Assembly: GCF_902859735.1 (NCBI RefSeq) | Contig: NZ_CADIJY010000001.1 | Span: 310,001 to 374,000 of the forward strand | Direction: 5' to 3' | DNA: 64,000 nucleotides | Source: Achromobacter aegrifaciens | GTDB lineage: Bacteria; Pseudomonadota; Gammaproteobacteria; Burkholderiales; Burkholderiaceae_B | In this document: one piece after another, positions 9,203 through 17,565 of the stretch | How positions within the stretch are numbered: position 1 is the stretch's first letter | Layout: the number at the start of each line of letters is the position of its first letter | Program-made: the position numbers and the translations under genes | Notes under the pieces: model-generated | The model's database searches: none | The model's input: the letters and a program-made list of their open reading frames with translations, nothing else | Told to the model about the DNA's origin: nothing

Positions 9203-10322
9203 CTTGCGCCTCCAGGATGCCTCCCGATTTGCTGATCTGGCCGATGGCGCTGTCGACCCCGTGGAACACCAGCCGTTGCGCGATTGGCACGGGTTCGCCG
9301 GCGCCGTAGCGTTCGCGGGTCTCGGCGCGCACTTCCATCAGCGCCGGTGACAGCGCGAAGGCCTGCATGGCGGCCAGTTCGGCCAGACTGGCGCCGCCAG
9401 CGCGCCAGGATTGCTCCAGCACGCCGGCGCGCGCGCCGCCGTCCGCCGCGCGCCCGATCGCCACGTCGTAGTTGCGCCGCGATGCGATCAATTGCGGATA
9501 GGCGGCCCAGGCCGCCGTGTCATAACGGCACGCCAGCTCGATGGCGCGTCGCTCATCCGCGCGAAGATCCAGCGCGCGCAGGGCGTCAAAACCGCCGCGC
9601 GCCACGCGCAGCTCGGACCCGCCGTACACCTGGCAGCCCTGATTGTCGTCGGTCAGCGATTGGGTGCCCACGTAGGCGATCTCCATCTGGCCCACTTTCG
9701 ACCAGCCCACGCTATACGTTTCGATTTCTTCCAGGTCTTCTTCCAGCACCAGGCCCAGGCGCTGCATCAAGCGCGGGGATTGCTCGGCCAGGGCAGCCTG
9801 CAGCGCATCCAGGCTCCTGACCACGACCTGTCCGCGACCCGCCGTGGCGTCCGCGGGCTTCACGCGTACCGTGGCGCGTGCGAGCAAGCGTCGTCCTGCG
9901 GCTAGGGCGTCTTCGGGGCAAAAGGCGGTATAGCCTTCCAGCACGGCGTCGCCCAGCATGTCCGCCAGTGCCATGGACCAGCTGGCAGGGCGGGAGGCCT
10001 GCGGCCCCACCAGTCCGTGGCTGATGGATTTGGTGGCCACGAACGCATGCGGCGCCACGCCGCCGTAAAGGTCTGTCTCGCTGACGATGCCCAGCACGGT
10101 GGCGCGCCTGGCGCCTATGATGGTGCGATCAGGCACATAATAGGGAACCACCCCGCCGCCGTGGCGGCTGGGTCGGTAATCGGGCACGTAGCGTCTGCCC
10201 AGCAACGCGGCCAGTCGGGCGGCTTGGGCATCGAGTGATGCCACCTCGTGTTCGGAGGCCCGCGCGCGCCGGGGAAAAGCCGCCACGATGCCTTCCGAGC
10301 GGGAATCGGGTAGGGATGTCAT
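9189..10322 (-). CDS. DUF3182 family protein (ATP-grasp-like)
   Basis: The protein has 377 residues from the ATG at 10322. The frame is open to 10502, but the extra 60 residues look non-coding. The text 'RYVPDYRPSRHGGGVVPYYVPDRTIIG', 'DLYGGVAPHAFVATKSISHGLV', 'VRVKPADATAGRGQVVV' and 'LVLEEDLEEIETYSVGWSKVG' is what I associate with the DUF3182 family. 'RVKPADATAGRGQ' and 'LEEDL' resemble the nucleotide-binding and metal-binding parts of ATP-grasp ligases, so a ligase function is possible but unproven. It is divergent from ku and overlaps the hydrolase gene. Confidence 0.75.
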   Translation of the reverse strand: MTSLPDSRSEGIVAAFPRRARASEHEVASLDAQAARLAALLGRRYVPDYRPSRHGGGVVPYYVPDRTIIGARRATVLGIVSETDLYGGVAPHAFVATKSISHGLVGPQASRPASWSMALADMLGDAVLEGYTAFCPEDALAAGRRLLARATVRVKPADATAGRGQVVVRSLDALQAALAEQSPRLMQRLGLVLEEDLEEIETYSVGWSKVGQMEIAYVGTQSLTDDNQGCQVYGGSELRVARGGFDALRALDLRADERRAIELACRYDTAAWAAYPQLIASRRNYDVAIGRAADGGARAGVLEQSWRAGGASLAELAAMQAFALSPALMEVRAETRERYGAGEPVPIAQRLVFHGVDSAIGQISKSGGILEAQDGGA

Positions 10323-10517
10323 GGCAGGCAACTCAGCAAGCGGCGTGCCTGTGCAGGAATCGCGGTCCGGGGAGCCGGCGGCGGCGCAGTCAGGCGCGGG
10401 TCGGGCGTCGGGCATGGAAGTTGCTGCTCTGCGTTTTCCGCCGTGGCGATGGCTGCCGTTGTTGTCGCATCCGAAGCCGCGGCGAGAGCGCGTGCACATC
10501 ACCTAGGAGAAATTCTC

Positions 10518-11441
10518 ATGGCCACGCGAACCATCTGGAAGGGCGCGATCACCTTCGGCCTGGTCCACATCCCCGTGGGCTTGCATACCGCCACGACGGA
10601 ATCGGGCGTGGATTTCGATTGGCTGGACCGCCGGTCGATGGACCCCGTCGGCTACAAGCGCATCAACAAGCGCACGGGCAAGGAGATCGAATCCAAGGAC
10701 ATCGTCAAAGGGGTGGAATACGAGGACGGCCAGTACGTCATCATCTCCCCCGAGGAGATCGCGGAGGCATATCCGCGCACGACGCAAACCATCGAAATCC
10801 AGCAATTTGTCGAATCGGCCGAAGTCTCGTTCGTCTACCTGGAGCGGCCGTATTACATCGCCCCGATCAACAAGGGGCAGAAGGTGTATGCGCTGCTGCG
10901 CGACACGCTGGTGAAAAGCGGCAAGATAGGCATCGCCAAGGTCGTGATCCAGACCAAGCAGCATCTGGCGGCATTGATTCCCATGGGAGACGCGCTGGTC
11001 CTGAATCTGATGCGTTGGGGCGACGAGGTGAAGTCCGTGGAGGGACTGGATCTGCCCAAGGCAGGCGCCAAGAGCATGTCGCCCAGCGCGTCCGAATTGA
11101 AGATGGCCAAGATGCTGGTGGACGAAATGTCGGCAGAGTGGGATCCGGCCGAGTACCAGGACGAATTCAAGGCGGCCATCATGGGGCTGGTGGAACAGAA
11201 GGCCCAGGCGGGCAAGACCGAAACCGTGATCGCGCCGCAGGAGGAAGCGCCTGCGTATGCGGATAACGTGATCGATCTGACCGACCTGTTGCAGCGCAGC
11301 TTGCGCGGCGGCGCGTCCAAGGGGCGCGCCAAGGCCGAGGCCAAGCCCGCCAAGAAAGCCGCGCCGCGTAGTTCCGCTGTGAAAAAGGCGCCCGCGAAGA
11401 AGGCCGCCAAGAGCGCCAGGCAGGCGAAAAAGGCGGCCTGA
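10518..11441 (+). CDS. ku: Ku protein, non-homologous end joining
   Basis: The start is the ATG at 10518, with TAGGAGA at 10504-10510; the longer open frame upstream lacks Ku sequence. The protein has 307 residues and begins 'MATRTIWKGAITFGLVHIPVGLHTAT', the hallmark bacterial Ku N-terminus. It is followed by the Ku core ('VEYEDGQYVIISPEEI', 'FVYLERPYYIAP'). The C-terminus is a Lys/Ala-rich tail of about 40 residues, which in Ku homologues helps DNA binding and threading. Bacterial Ku is a homodimer that binds broken DNA ends and recruits LigD, encoded immediately downstream. The gap to ligD is 2 bp. Confidence 0.97.
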   Translation: MATRTIWKGAITFGLVHIPVGLHTATTESGVDFDWLDRRSMDPVGYKRINKRTGKEIESKDIVKGVEYEDGQYVIISPEEIAEAYPRTTQTIEIQQFVESAEVSFVYLERPYYIAPINKGQKVYALLRDTLVKSGKIGIAKVVIQTKQHLAALIPMGDALVLNLMRWGDEVKSVEGLDLPKAGAKSMSPSASELKMAKMLVDEMSAEWDPAEYQDEFKAAIMGLVEQKAQAGKTETVIAPQEEAPAYADNVIDLTDLLQRSLRGGASKGRAKAEAKPAKKAAPRSSAVKKAPAKKAAKSARQAKKAA

Positions 11442-11443
11442 AA

Positions 11444-13969
11444 ATGGCGGACAGCCTGAAGAAATACCGCGAGAAGCGCAATTTCGCCGTCACGCCGGAA
11501 CCGGCGGAAGGCGGTGAATCAGGCGGCGCAGACCTGGTGTTCGTCATACAAAAGCACTGGGCCAGCCGCCTGCACTATGACTTCCGCCTGGAGCTCGATG
11601 GCGCGATGAAAAGCTGGGCGGTGCCGAAAGGGCCGTCGTTCGATCCCTCCGTCAAGCGCATGGCGGTGCAGGTCGAAGACCATCCCATCGCGTACAACCA
11701 GTTCGAAGGCACCATCCCCGAGGGGCAGTACGGGGCCGGCAAGGTGATCATCTGGGACGAGGGGCGCTGGACGCCTATAGGCGATCCGCGCAAGGGATAC
11801 AAGACAGGCCATCTGAAGTTCACGCTCGACGGCGTGAAGCTGCGCGGGCGCTGGGCGCTGATCCGTATGAAGGGCAAAGAGCGCGATCGCCAGCCGCCCT
11901 GGCTGCTGATCAAGGAAAACGACGAGTACGCGCGGCCAGACCGGGATTTCAGCGTCGTGGATGAGATGCCGGACAGCGTGGTGCCGCTGCGCACGAAGAA
12001 GAAGGCGGCGGCGCGCAGCAAACCGCAAGCCCGCGCCGTGAATGCAACAGAATCCGCCGCGGCCTTGCCGGGCAAGGCCGCTCCCTTGCCCGCGTCGCTC
12101 AAGCCTCAGCTGGCCACTCTGGTCGACGGCGTGCCGCGGGGCGCGGACGACTGGTCCTATGAAATGAAGTTCGACGGCTACCGGATCCTGGCCAGGCTGG
12201 ATGGCGGCAGCGCGAAGCTGTACACGCGCAACGGCCACGATTGGACAGCCAGGATTCCGCGGCTGGCCCAGGAGCTGGCGGCACTGGAGATCGCCAATGC
12301 CTGGATCGACGGCGAGATCGTCGTGCTGACGCGCGAAGGCGTGCCCAGCTTCCAGGCCTTGCAGAACGCCTTCGATGCCGCGAGCACGGCGGATATCGTC
12401 TTCTACGCCTTCGACCTGCCCTACGTCGCGGGACGCGACCTGCGCGACGAGCCTCTCAGGCTGCGGCGGGACTTGCTGCGGCAGGTCATCGCCAGGTGCA
12501 AGGGCCAGCACGTGAAGTTCAGCGAGGCCTTCGATAAGCCGCCGGCAGACCTGGTCGCTTCGGCCTGCAAGCTGGGCCTGGAGGGGATCATCGGCAAGCG
12601 TCTGTCCGCGCCCTATGTGTCGCGCCGCACGGACGACTGGATCAAGCTCAAGTGCACCAAGCGCCAGGAATTCGTCATCGTGGGCTACACCGAGCCCAAG
12701 GGCAGCCGCCAGGGCTTTGGCGCGCTGCTGCTGGCGGTGCACGAGCCGGATGGCGAGCTGCGCTACGCCGGCAATGTAGGCACGGGTTTCGACGACAGGA
12801 CGCTGCTGGACCTGCATCGCAAGCTGGCCGGCATTGAACAAGAAACCAGCGCGTTGACCCAGGGCAAGCCGCGCGCCCTCAAGCAGGTCCACTGGGTCCA
12901 GCCTACGCTGGTGGGAGAGGTTTCGTTCGGCGAATGGACTGGCGACGGCCATGTGCGCCATTCGACCTTCCGCGGGCTGCGGACCGACAAACCCCCCAAG
13001 AAGATCACGCGCGAGGTTGCCATGCCGGCTGAAAAGATATCCACCCGCGAACGTCCCGCCAAGGCCTTGAAAGAGGGCGCGGCAACGCCGCCGAAGGGAA
13101 TGAAACTGTCCAATCCCGACCGCGTCATAGATCCCTCTTCGGGAGCGACCAAGCTCGATCTGGCGCGCTATTACGGGTTGGTGGCGCCACTGATGATGCC
13201 GCACCTGCGCGGCCGCCCGGTTTCCTTCGTCAGGGCGCCCGCGGGGATCCAGGGTCAGCACTTCTTCCAGCGGCACTCGGAATCACCCATCGCGGGGGTG
13301 CTGGCGCTGCCTGAACGCCTGTACCCAGAGCATCCGCCGCTCATGGAAATCTCGAACGAAGCAGCGATACTCGCTGCCGCCCAACTGAACGTGGTGGAGT
13401 TCCATACCTGGAATGCGATCAAGACCTCGATCGCCAAGCCGGACCGGATGCTGTTCGACCTGGACCCTGGAGAAGGGGTGGATTGGCCTGCCGTGCAGCA
13501 GGGCGCGGAGCTGGTGCGCGTGCTGCTTCAGGAGCTAGGCCTGCGCGGCTGGCTGAAGACCAGCGGCGGCAAGGGCCTGCATGTGGTCGTGCCGATCCGC
13601 AAGCAATACGGCTGGGACGCCGTGAAGGACTTTTCCGAAGCCATGGTGCGCCATCTGGCGCAAACGCTGCCGAAGCTGTTCGTCGCCAAAAGCGGGCCCA
13701 AGAACCGCGTGGGCAAGATATTCGCCGATTACCTGCGCAACGGCTTCGGCGCCACGACGGTGGCGGCCTGGTCGGCCCGCGCCCGGCCCGGCCTGGGCGT
13801 GTCCGTACCGGTCCGCTGGGACGAACTGGACGGGCTGAAAGGCTCGGCGCAATGGACCATCGCCAACATCCACACCCGCCTGGATGCGGGCAACGAGCCT
13901 TGGGACGATTACGCGCCCCAGGCCATCGGCCGGGCCATGAAACAACTCGGGATCGAACCGAAATCCTGA
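11444..13969 (+). CDS. ligD: Multifunctional ATP-dependent DNA ligase LigD (PE-ligase-polymerase)
   Basis: The 841-residue protein has three domains. First is a 3'-phosphoesterase domain at about 1-180 ('HWASRLHYDFRLELDGAMKSWAVPKGP', 'IPEGQYGAGKVIIWD'). Next is the ligase domain at about 220-525, with adenylation-site Lys242 in 'EMKFDGYRIL' and 'EGIIGKR'. Last is the primase-polymerase domain from about 545, with metal-binding 'LFDLDPGEGVDW' and 'SGGKGLHVVVP'. This order is the Pseudomonas-type one; mycobacterial LigD has the polymerase first. It heals, fills and seals double-strand breaks bound by Ku and lies in an operon with ku. Confidence 0.97.
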   Translation: MADSLKKYREKRNFAVTPEPAEGGESGGADLVFVIQKHWASRLHYDFRLELDGAMKSWAVPKGPSFDPSVKRMAVQVEDHPIAYNQFEGTIPEGQYGAGKVIIWDEGRWTPIGDPRKGYKTGHLKFTLDGVKLRGRWALIRMKGKERDRQPPWLLIKENDEYARPDRDFSVVDEMPDSVVPLRTKKKAAARSKPQARAVNATESAAALPGKAAPLPASLKPQLATLVDGVPRGADDWSYEMKFDGYRILARLDGGSAKLYTRNGHDWTARIPRLAQELAALEIANAWIDGEIVVLTREGVPSFQALQNAFDAASTADIVFYAFDLPYVAGRDLRDEPLRLRRDLLRQVIARCKGQHVKFSEAFDKPPADLVASACKLGLEGIIGKRLSAPYVSRRTDDWIKLKCTKRQEFVIVGYTEPKGSRQGFGALLLAVHEPDGELRYAGNVGTGFDDRTLLDLHRKLAGIEQETSALTQGKPRALKQVHWVQPTLVGEVSFGEWTGDGHVRHSTFRGLRTDKPPKKITREVAMPAEKISTRERPAKALKEGAATPPKGMKLSNPDRVIDPSSGATKLDLARYYGLVAPLMMPHLRGRPVSFVRAPAGIQGQHFFQRHSESPIAGVLALPERLYPEHPPLMEISNEAAILAAAQLNVVEFHTWNAIKTSIAKPDRMLFDLDPGEGVDWPAVQQGAELVRVLLQELGLRGWLKTSGGKGLHVVVPIRKQYGWDAVKDFSEAMVRHLAQTLPKLFVAKSGPKNRVGKIFADYLRNGFGATTVAAWSARARPGLGVSVPVRWDELDGLKGSAQWTIANIHTRLDAGNEPWDDYAPQAIGRAMKQLGIEPKS

Positions 13970-14001
13970 ACCTGAACATGGCCGTCAGCGCGCGCTGACG
14001 A

Positions 14002-14071
14002 TTGTTGCCGCCGCGGCAACATCATGGTCCCCTCCGCGGGCCTACTGCCGTTTTGCCGGCAGACCTACGAT
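14002..14071 (+). promoter_or_regulatory. LysR-type promoter module, copy B (AhpD-NmrA-Ohr operon)
   Basis: One of four 70-bp modules that align without gaps. A dyad GTTGCC (14004-14009) / GGCAAC (14015-14020) contains a T-N11-A box at 14006-14018. A GGTCC..GGGCC pair follows (14026-14043), then CCTAC at 14041-14045 and a -10-like CTACGAT at 14065-14071. The -10-like block begins 40 bp before the ATG at 14105. The layout fits a LysR-activated promoter, with a recognition site near -65 and an activation site near -35. Confidence 0.65.
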
Positions 14072-14104
14072 TTGGGCGTCGTTCAACCCATCGAGGAAGT
14101 CACC

Positions 14105-14584
14105 ATGAGTCAACGTCTGAATGCCTTTGCGCAATCGCCCGAACTGTTCAAGAAATTCGTCGAGTTCGGCATGCTCCTGAAGTCCGGCGCGATCGAGCAA
14201 TCGATCCTGCGCCTGGTCGAAATCCGCGCTTCGCAGATCAACGGCTGCGGCTTCTGCCTGGACATGCATGTGAAGGATGCCAAGATCCACGGCGAAGGCG
14301 AACTGCGCCTGCATCACGTGGCGATCTGGCGCGAATCGACCGAGTTTTCGCCGCGTGAACGCGCCTGCCTGGCCTGGACCGAAGCGCTGACCACGCTGGG
14401 TGCGCAGGGCGTGCCCGACGAGATCTATGAACGCGTCCGCACGCAACTGTCCGAAAAGGAAATCTCGGACCTCAGCTTCGCCGTCATGGCGATCAATGGC
14501 TGGAACCGCCTGAACGTGGGCTTCCGCACCGTGCCGGGTTCTGCCGACAAGGCATATGGCCTGGATAAGGCCAAGTTCAACTAA
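14105..14584 (+). CDS. Carboxymuconolactone decarboxylase/AhpD-like peroxidase family protein
   Basis: The ATG at 14105 with GAGGAAG at 14093-14099 is the natural start and gives 159 residues. The AhpD-type redox motif is intact: 'NGCGFCLDMHVKDA' with C48, C51 and H55, preceded by 'LRLVEIRASQIN'. Proteins of this group act as alkylhydroperoxidases that use the CXXC pair. It is the first gene of an operon with an NmrA-like reductase (9 bp gap) and an Ohr-like protein. Genes of this type are the classic neighbours of ECF41 sigma factors, and one such factor lies 3 kb away. It is preceded by promoter module B. Confidence 0.9.
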   Translation: MSQRLNAFAQSPELFKKFVEFGMLLKSGAIEQSILRLVEIRASQINGCGFCLDMHVKDAKIHGEGELRLHHVAIWRESTEFSPRERACLAWTEALTTLGAQGVPDEIYERVRTQLSEKEISDLSFAVMAINGWNRLNVGFRTVPGSADKAYGLDKAKFN

Positions 14585-14593
14585 GGGACTACC

Positions 14594-15349
14594 ATGAAAA
14601 TCCTGGTTATCGGCGGCACGGGCCTGATCGGCTCCAAACTCGTCAAACTGCTGACTGAGCGCGGCCATGAGGCGATTGCCGCATCGCCCGCCACGGGCGT
14701 CAACACCATGACTGGCGAGGGCCTGGACACCGCGCTCGCCGGCGTCGACACGGTGGTCGACGTCGCCAACTCGCCGTCGTTCGAAGACCGCGCCGTGCTG
14801 GAGTTCTTCCAGACCTCGGGGCGCAACCTGTTGGCGGCGGAGGCCCGCGCCGACGTGCGCCACCACGTCGCGCTGTCGGTGGTCGGCACGCAGCGCCTGG
14901 CCGAAAGCGGTTACTTCCGCGGCAAGATCGCGCAGGAAGCGCTGATCGTGGCTGCTGGAATCCCGTACACCATCGTGCATAGCACCCAGTTCTTCGAATT
15001 CCTGGGCGGTATCGTGCAGTCGGGGACCGAAGGGGCGGAAGTGCGGCTGTCGCCCGCCTACGTCCAGCCCATTGCGTCGGACGACGTCGCCCTGGCCATG
15101 GCCGACGCCACGCTGGCGCCGCCGGTGAACGGCATCGTCGAAATCGCCGGCCCCGAGCGGGTACGCCTGGCCGAGCTGGTGCAGCGCTACATGGCCAAGA
15201 TCGGTGACGCGCGCCCCGTGCGGGCGGACACCGGCGCGCGCTATTTCGGCGCGCTGCTCGATGACGACACGCTGGTTCCGGGAGCCGGCCCGCGCCTGGG
15301 CCAGATCGGCTTCGAAACCTGGTTCAGCCGTTCGGGCGCAAGAAAGTAG
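14594..15349 (+). CDS. NmrA-like/atypical SDR NAD(P)-binding protein
   Basis: The 251-residue protein starts with the Rossmann motif 'ILVIGGTGLIGSKLVKLL'. It continues with 'DTVVDVANSP', 'VALSVVGTQRL' and 'GIPYTIVHSTQFFEF', typical of atypical SDRs of the NmrA/HSCARG group, which bind NAD(P) and often lack the Tyr-Lys catalytic pair. It lies between the AhpD-like and Ohr-like genes and so probably belongs to peroxide or electrophile defence. In ECF41-linked clusters this position is labelled epimerase or oxidoreductase. The reaction is unknown. Confidence 0.88.
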   Translation: MKILVIGGTGLIGSKLVKLLTERGHEAIAASPATGVNTMTGEGLDTALAGVDTVVDVANSPSFEDRAVLEFFQTSGRNLLAAEARADVRHHVALSVVGTQRLAESGYFRGKIAQEALIVAAGIPYTIVHSTQFFEFLGGIVQSGTEGAEVRLSPAYVQPIASDDVALAMADATLAPPVNGIVEIAGPERVRLAELVQRYMAKIGDARPVRADTGARYFGALLDDDTLVPGAGPRLGQIGFETWFSRSGARK

Positions 15350-15369
15350 CGGCAGGCGCAAGGACCCTC

Positions 15370-15864
15370 ATGAGCAAACTGCGGCCTCCTCCCCAGAGTC
15401 TCCTGGACAAGTACCGGGGGAAGGATTTCCATCCCCTGTACACCACCAGCGTGACGGTGCGCGGCGGGGAGGCCGCGCATGGACGCGCCTCCGGCATGGC
15501 CATTTCGGACGATGGCGAGCTGATCGTGGAACTGCGCCTGCCGGTGGAGCTGGGCGGCACGGGCGGGGGCACCAACCCCGAACAGCTATTCGCCGCCGGC
15601 TATGCGGCGTGCTTCCACGGCGCGCTCAGCATGCTGGCCGAACGCGCTGGCCTGGCCATCCCGGACGCTTCCGTGACGGCCACCATCTCGTTCGGCCGGG
15701 ACCCCGTCGACGGCTTTTTCGCGCTGACGGCGGACGTCAATATCCACCTTCCGGGCGTGCCCACGCCCATCGCGGAAGAGCTGGTGCGCAATACGGAACG
15801 CCTGTGTCCTTACGCCAAGATGGCCCAGGGCGGGATCCAGAGCGTCGTGGCCCTGACCCAATAG
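15370..15864 (+). CDS. Ohr/OsmC family organic hydroperoxide reductase
   Basis: This 164-residue protein carries both redox cysteines of the Ohr family: C81 in 'FAAGYAACFHGAL' and C146 in 'ERLCPYAKMAQGG'. It also has 'YTTSVTVRGGEAAHGRASG', typical of the Ohr N-terminus. Ohr proteins reduce organic and lipid hydroperoxides using a lipoyl dithiol. It is the last gene of the AhpD-NmrA operon (20 bp after the second gene) and ends 4 bp from the convergent LysR gene. There is a ~20-residue extension compared with a typical 140-145 aa Ohr. Confidence 0.9.
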   Translation: MSKLRPPPQSLLDKYRGKDFHPLYTTSVTVRGGEAAHGRASGMAISDDGELIVELRLPVELGGTGGGTNPEQLFAAGYAACFHGALSMLAERAGLAIPDASVTATISFGRDPVDGFFALTADVNIHLPGVPTPIAEELVRNTERLCPYAKMAQGGIQSVVALTQ

Positions 15865-15867
15865 CGC

Positions 15868-16872
15868 TCAGGCCTGTTTCGGCAGCAGGCTGTCGATGAT
15901 CAGCAGGTCCTGCGCGCGGATGCTCTCGGTCATGAAATCGATGAAGACCCGCATGCGGGCGGGCAGGTGCTGGCGGCTGAGAAAGCACAGGTAGTGCCCG
16001 CGGTCGTCGGGCGAGTACTGCGGCATGCAGGCGACCAGCGTGCCTGCGCGCAGATGCTCGCAGACCTGGTACGCCGCCATTTGCGCGATGCCATGGCCGT
16101 CCAGCACGGCCTGCAGGACCAGGTCGGCATCGTTGAAGGTCAGCATGGCGGGCGGCGCGAACTTGCGCAGATGGCCGCCGACCTTGAATTCCCATTCGAA
16201 TACGCGGCCGGACGCCAGCAGGAAGTTCACGCAGCTATGGCCGGACAGCTCGTCGACGCTTAGCGGCAGCCCGTGCCTGGCGGCATAGTCGGGCGAGGCG
16301 CACAGGATCATCTGCATGGGAATGACTTTCTTGGCGATCACCTGGCTGTCTTCCATGCGGCCATTGCGAAACGACACGTCGACGCGGTCCGTGGTGAAGT
16401 CGGTCGGGCCGTCATCCAGCAACAGTTCCACCGAGATGTTCGGATGCGCTTCGCGGAACGCCTTCAGCAGGGGCGCCACGACCTTGCGGCCGAAACCCAC
16501 GGTGGAGCAGACGCGCACCAGGCCGGAAGGCGGGCCCTCGCGCAGGTCGCGCATGTTGTCCAGTGCCTGGATGATCCGTTCCACGCCGGGATGGCATTGC
16601 TCGTAGAAGCGCTGCCCCTCCGCGGTCAGCGAGGTGCTGCGCGTGGTGCGCACGAAGAGCCGCACGCCCAGCTGGTCTTCGAGTTTCTGCACGCTGCGGC
16701 TGACTGCCGAACGCCCTATGCCCAGCCGGTCGCCGGCCTTGGCGAAGTTGCCCTCGGCGGCGACCGCCAGGAAGGCCATGACGCCGGCATAGCTGGTGGC
16801 AAAGCTGTCGGCCAGGGAGTCCGGGCCGTTCGCGGGAGGGGTGACCGGGGAGGCTGGGATAGGGGTAGGCAT
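15868..16872 (-). CDS. LysR-family transcriptional regulator
   Basis: The protein has 334 residues. The winged HTH 'FLAVAAEGNFAKAGDRLGIGRSAVSRSVQKLEDQLGVRLFVRTTRSTSLT' starts at about residue 33, so there is an unusual N-terminal tail of ~28 residues (Pro/Ala-rich), or the true start is later. The substrate-binding domain ('VRVCSTVGFGRKVVAPLL...') fills the rest. It is convergent with the Ohr gene and sits in the middle of the stress island. Four promoters of the island carry LysR-type T-N11-A modules, so this is the best candidate regulator. Its own upstream region has only a weak partial match. Confidence 0.92.
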   Translation of the reverse strand: MPTPIPASPVTPPANGPDSLADSFATSYAGVMAFLAVAAEGNFAKAGDRLGIGRSAVSRSVQKLEDQLGVRLFVRTTRSTSLTAEGQRFYEQCHPGVERIIQALDNMRDLREGPPSGLVRVCSTVGFGRKVVAPLLKAFREAHPNISVELLLDDGPTDFTTDRVDVSFRNGRMEDSQVIAKKVIPMQMILCASPDYAARHGLPLSVDELSGHSCVNFLLASGRVFEWEFKVGGHLRKFAPPAMLTFNDADLVLQAVLDGHGIAQMAAYQVCEHLRAGTLVACMPQYSPDDRGHYLCFLSRQHLPARMRVFIDFMTESIRAQDLLIIDSLLPKQA

Positions 16873-16945
16873 GGTGGCAGCGCCGCAAGTTGGTTGATCC
16901 TACCTGCTAAGACGTTGCGCTGGACGGTTTTGTGACGCCTCCTTG

Positions 16946-16990
16946 AAAAAAATGGCCATCCCCGGGCGGGGAGACACCCGGGGATGGCCA
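16946..16990 (-). terminator. Rho-independent terminator of the cupin gene
   Basis: A perfect 14-bp stem (TGGCCATCCCCGGG at 16953-16966 with 16977-16990, ten-base loop) is followed on the minus strand by a run of seven T (complement of 16946-16952). It lies just after the cupin stop and before the LysR gene, separating the two units. Confidence 0.9.
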
Positions 16991-17012
16991 GGAAGGGATA
17001 AATATCCGTCCC

Positions 17013-17447
17013 TTATTGAACGGGGATCAGGGCGGGAGCGCCCTTTTTCTTGATCAGCACGACCACGAACTTGGCCGGCTTGGTCTGGCTGGCGTTGCGG
17101 CCCACGGTGTGGATGTCGTCCGGCCCTTCGTAGAAGGTCTGGCCCGGGGTCAGCGTCACTTCCTTGCCGCCTTTGACCTGCATGACGATGCTGCCCTCCA
17201 GCACATAGACGAAGGCCGAGGCGTCATGGCGGTGCAAGGGGTCGGCGGCCCCGGGCGGGTAGTCGACGACGAGCATGACGGCATCCCGGCCGGGAATGTC
17301 GGGCAGGTCCTTGCTCATCACTTCGGTGACGATGGGATCGGCCGGCTTGCCGGCGGGCGCGCCGTGGTGCGATGCAGCATGGGCGGGCTGGCCCAGCAGC
17401 GCGCCGGCGGCGATGAAAGACAACGCGAGTTTGGTGAGTTTCGGCAT
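17013..17447 (-). CDS. Secreted cupin-domain protein
   Basis: The start is placed at the ATG at 17447, with AGGACAGG just upstream; the frame is open to 17480. The protein has 144 residues and an N-terminal signal peptide ('LALSFIAAGALLGQPAHAASHHG'). The cupin motifs are 'HRHDASAFVYVLEGSIVMQVKGG' (metal ligands, HxH-type) and 'FYEGPDDIHTVGRNAS'. It is therefore a periplasmic single-domain cupin; the reaction is unknown. It is transcribed alone from promoter module A (17479-17548) and closed by a strong terminator. Its promoter type links it to the AhpD, bestrophin and hydrolase units. Confidence 0.87.
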   Translation of the reverse strand: MPKLTKLALSFIAAGALLGQPAHAASHHGAPAGKPADPIVTEVMSKDLPDIPGRDAVMLVVDYPPGAADPLHRHDASAFVYVLEGSIVMQVKGGKEVTLTPGQTFYEGPDDIHTVGRNASQTKPAKFVVVLIKKKGAPALIPVQ

Positions 17448-17478
17448 GGCCTGTCCTGAGCGGAGTGGTGACAGGTCC

Positions 17479-17548
17479 ATCGTAGAAGCGAGGGCGGCGC
17501 GGCGGTAGGTCCGCGCAAGGGACCACCATGTTGCCCGCGATGCACCAA
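17479..17548 (-). promoter_or_regulatory. LysR-type promoter module, copy A (cupin gene)
   Basis: Minus-strand copy of the 70-bp module. TTGGTG lies at 17548-17543 and the T-N11-A box is 17544-17532. GGCAACAT ends at 17528, GGTCC..GGACC follows, then ACCTACCG, and the -10-like CTACGAT is 17485-17479. By hand count it matches copy B at 41 of the 57 positions after the first half of the dyad. The -10-like block begins 38 bp before the ATG of the cupin gene. Confidence 0.65.
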
Positions 17549-17565
17549 CGCCGGTGCGGGCGGTC

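Noticed and set aside
16873-16945. Fifth copy of the promoter module before the LysR gene at 15868-16872
   Set aside because: There are partial matches to the CCTAC and -10 blocks (ACCGTCC and GTAGGAT at the right spacing) but no T-N11-A / GCAACA half, so it is too weak to count.
17467-17472. TGTCAC on the minus strand before the cupin gene as an ECF41 -35 element
   Set aside because: It lies only about 20 bp from the ATG, with no CGTC block at the right distance; the LysR-type module upstream explains the promoter better.
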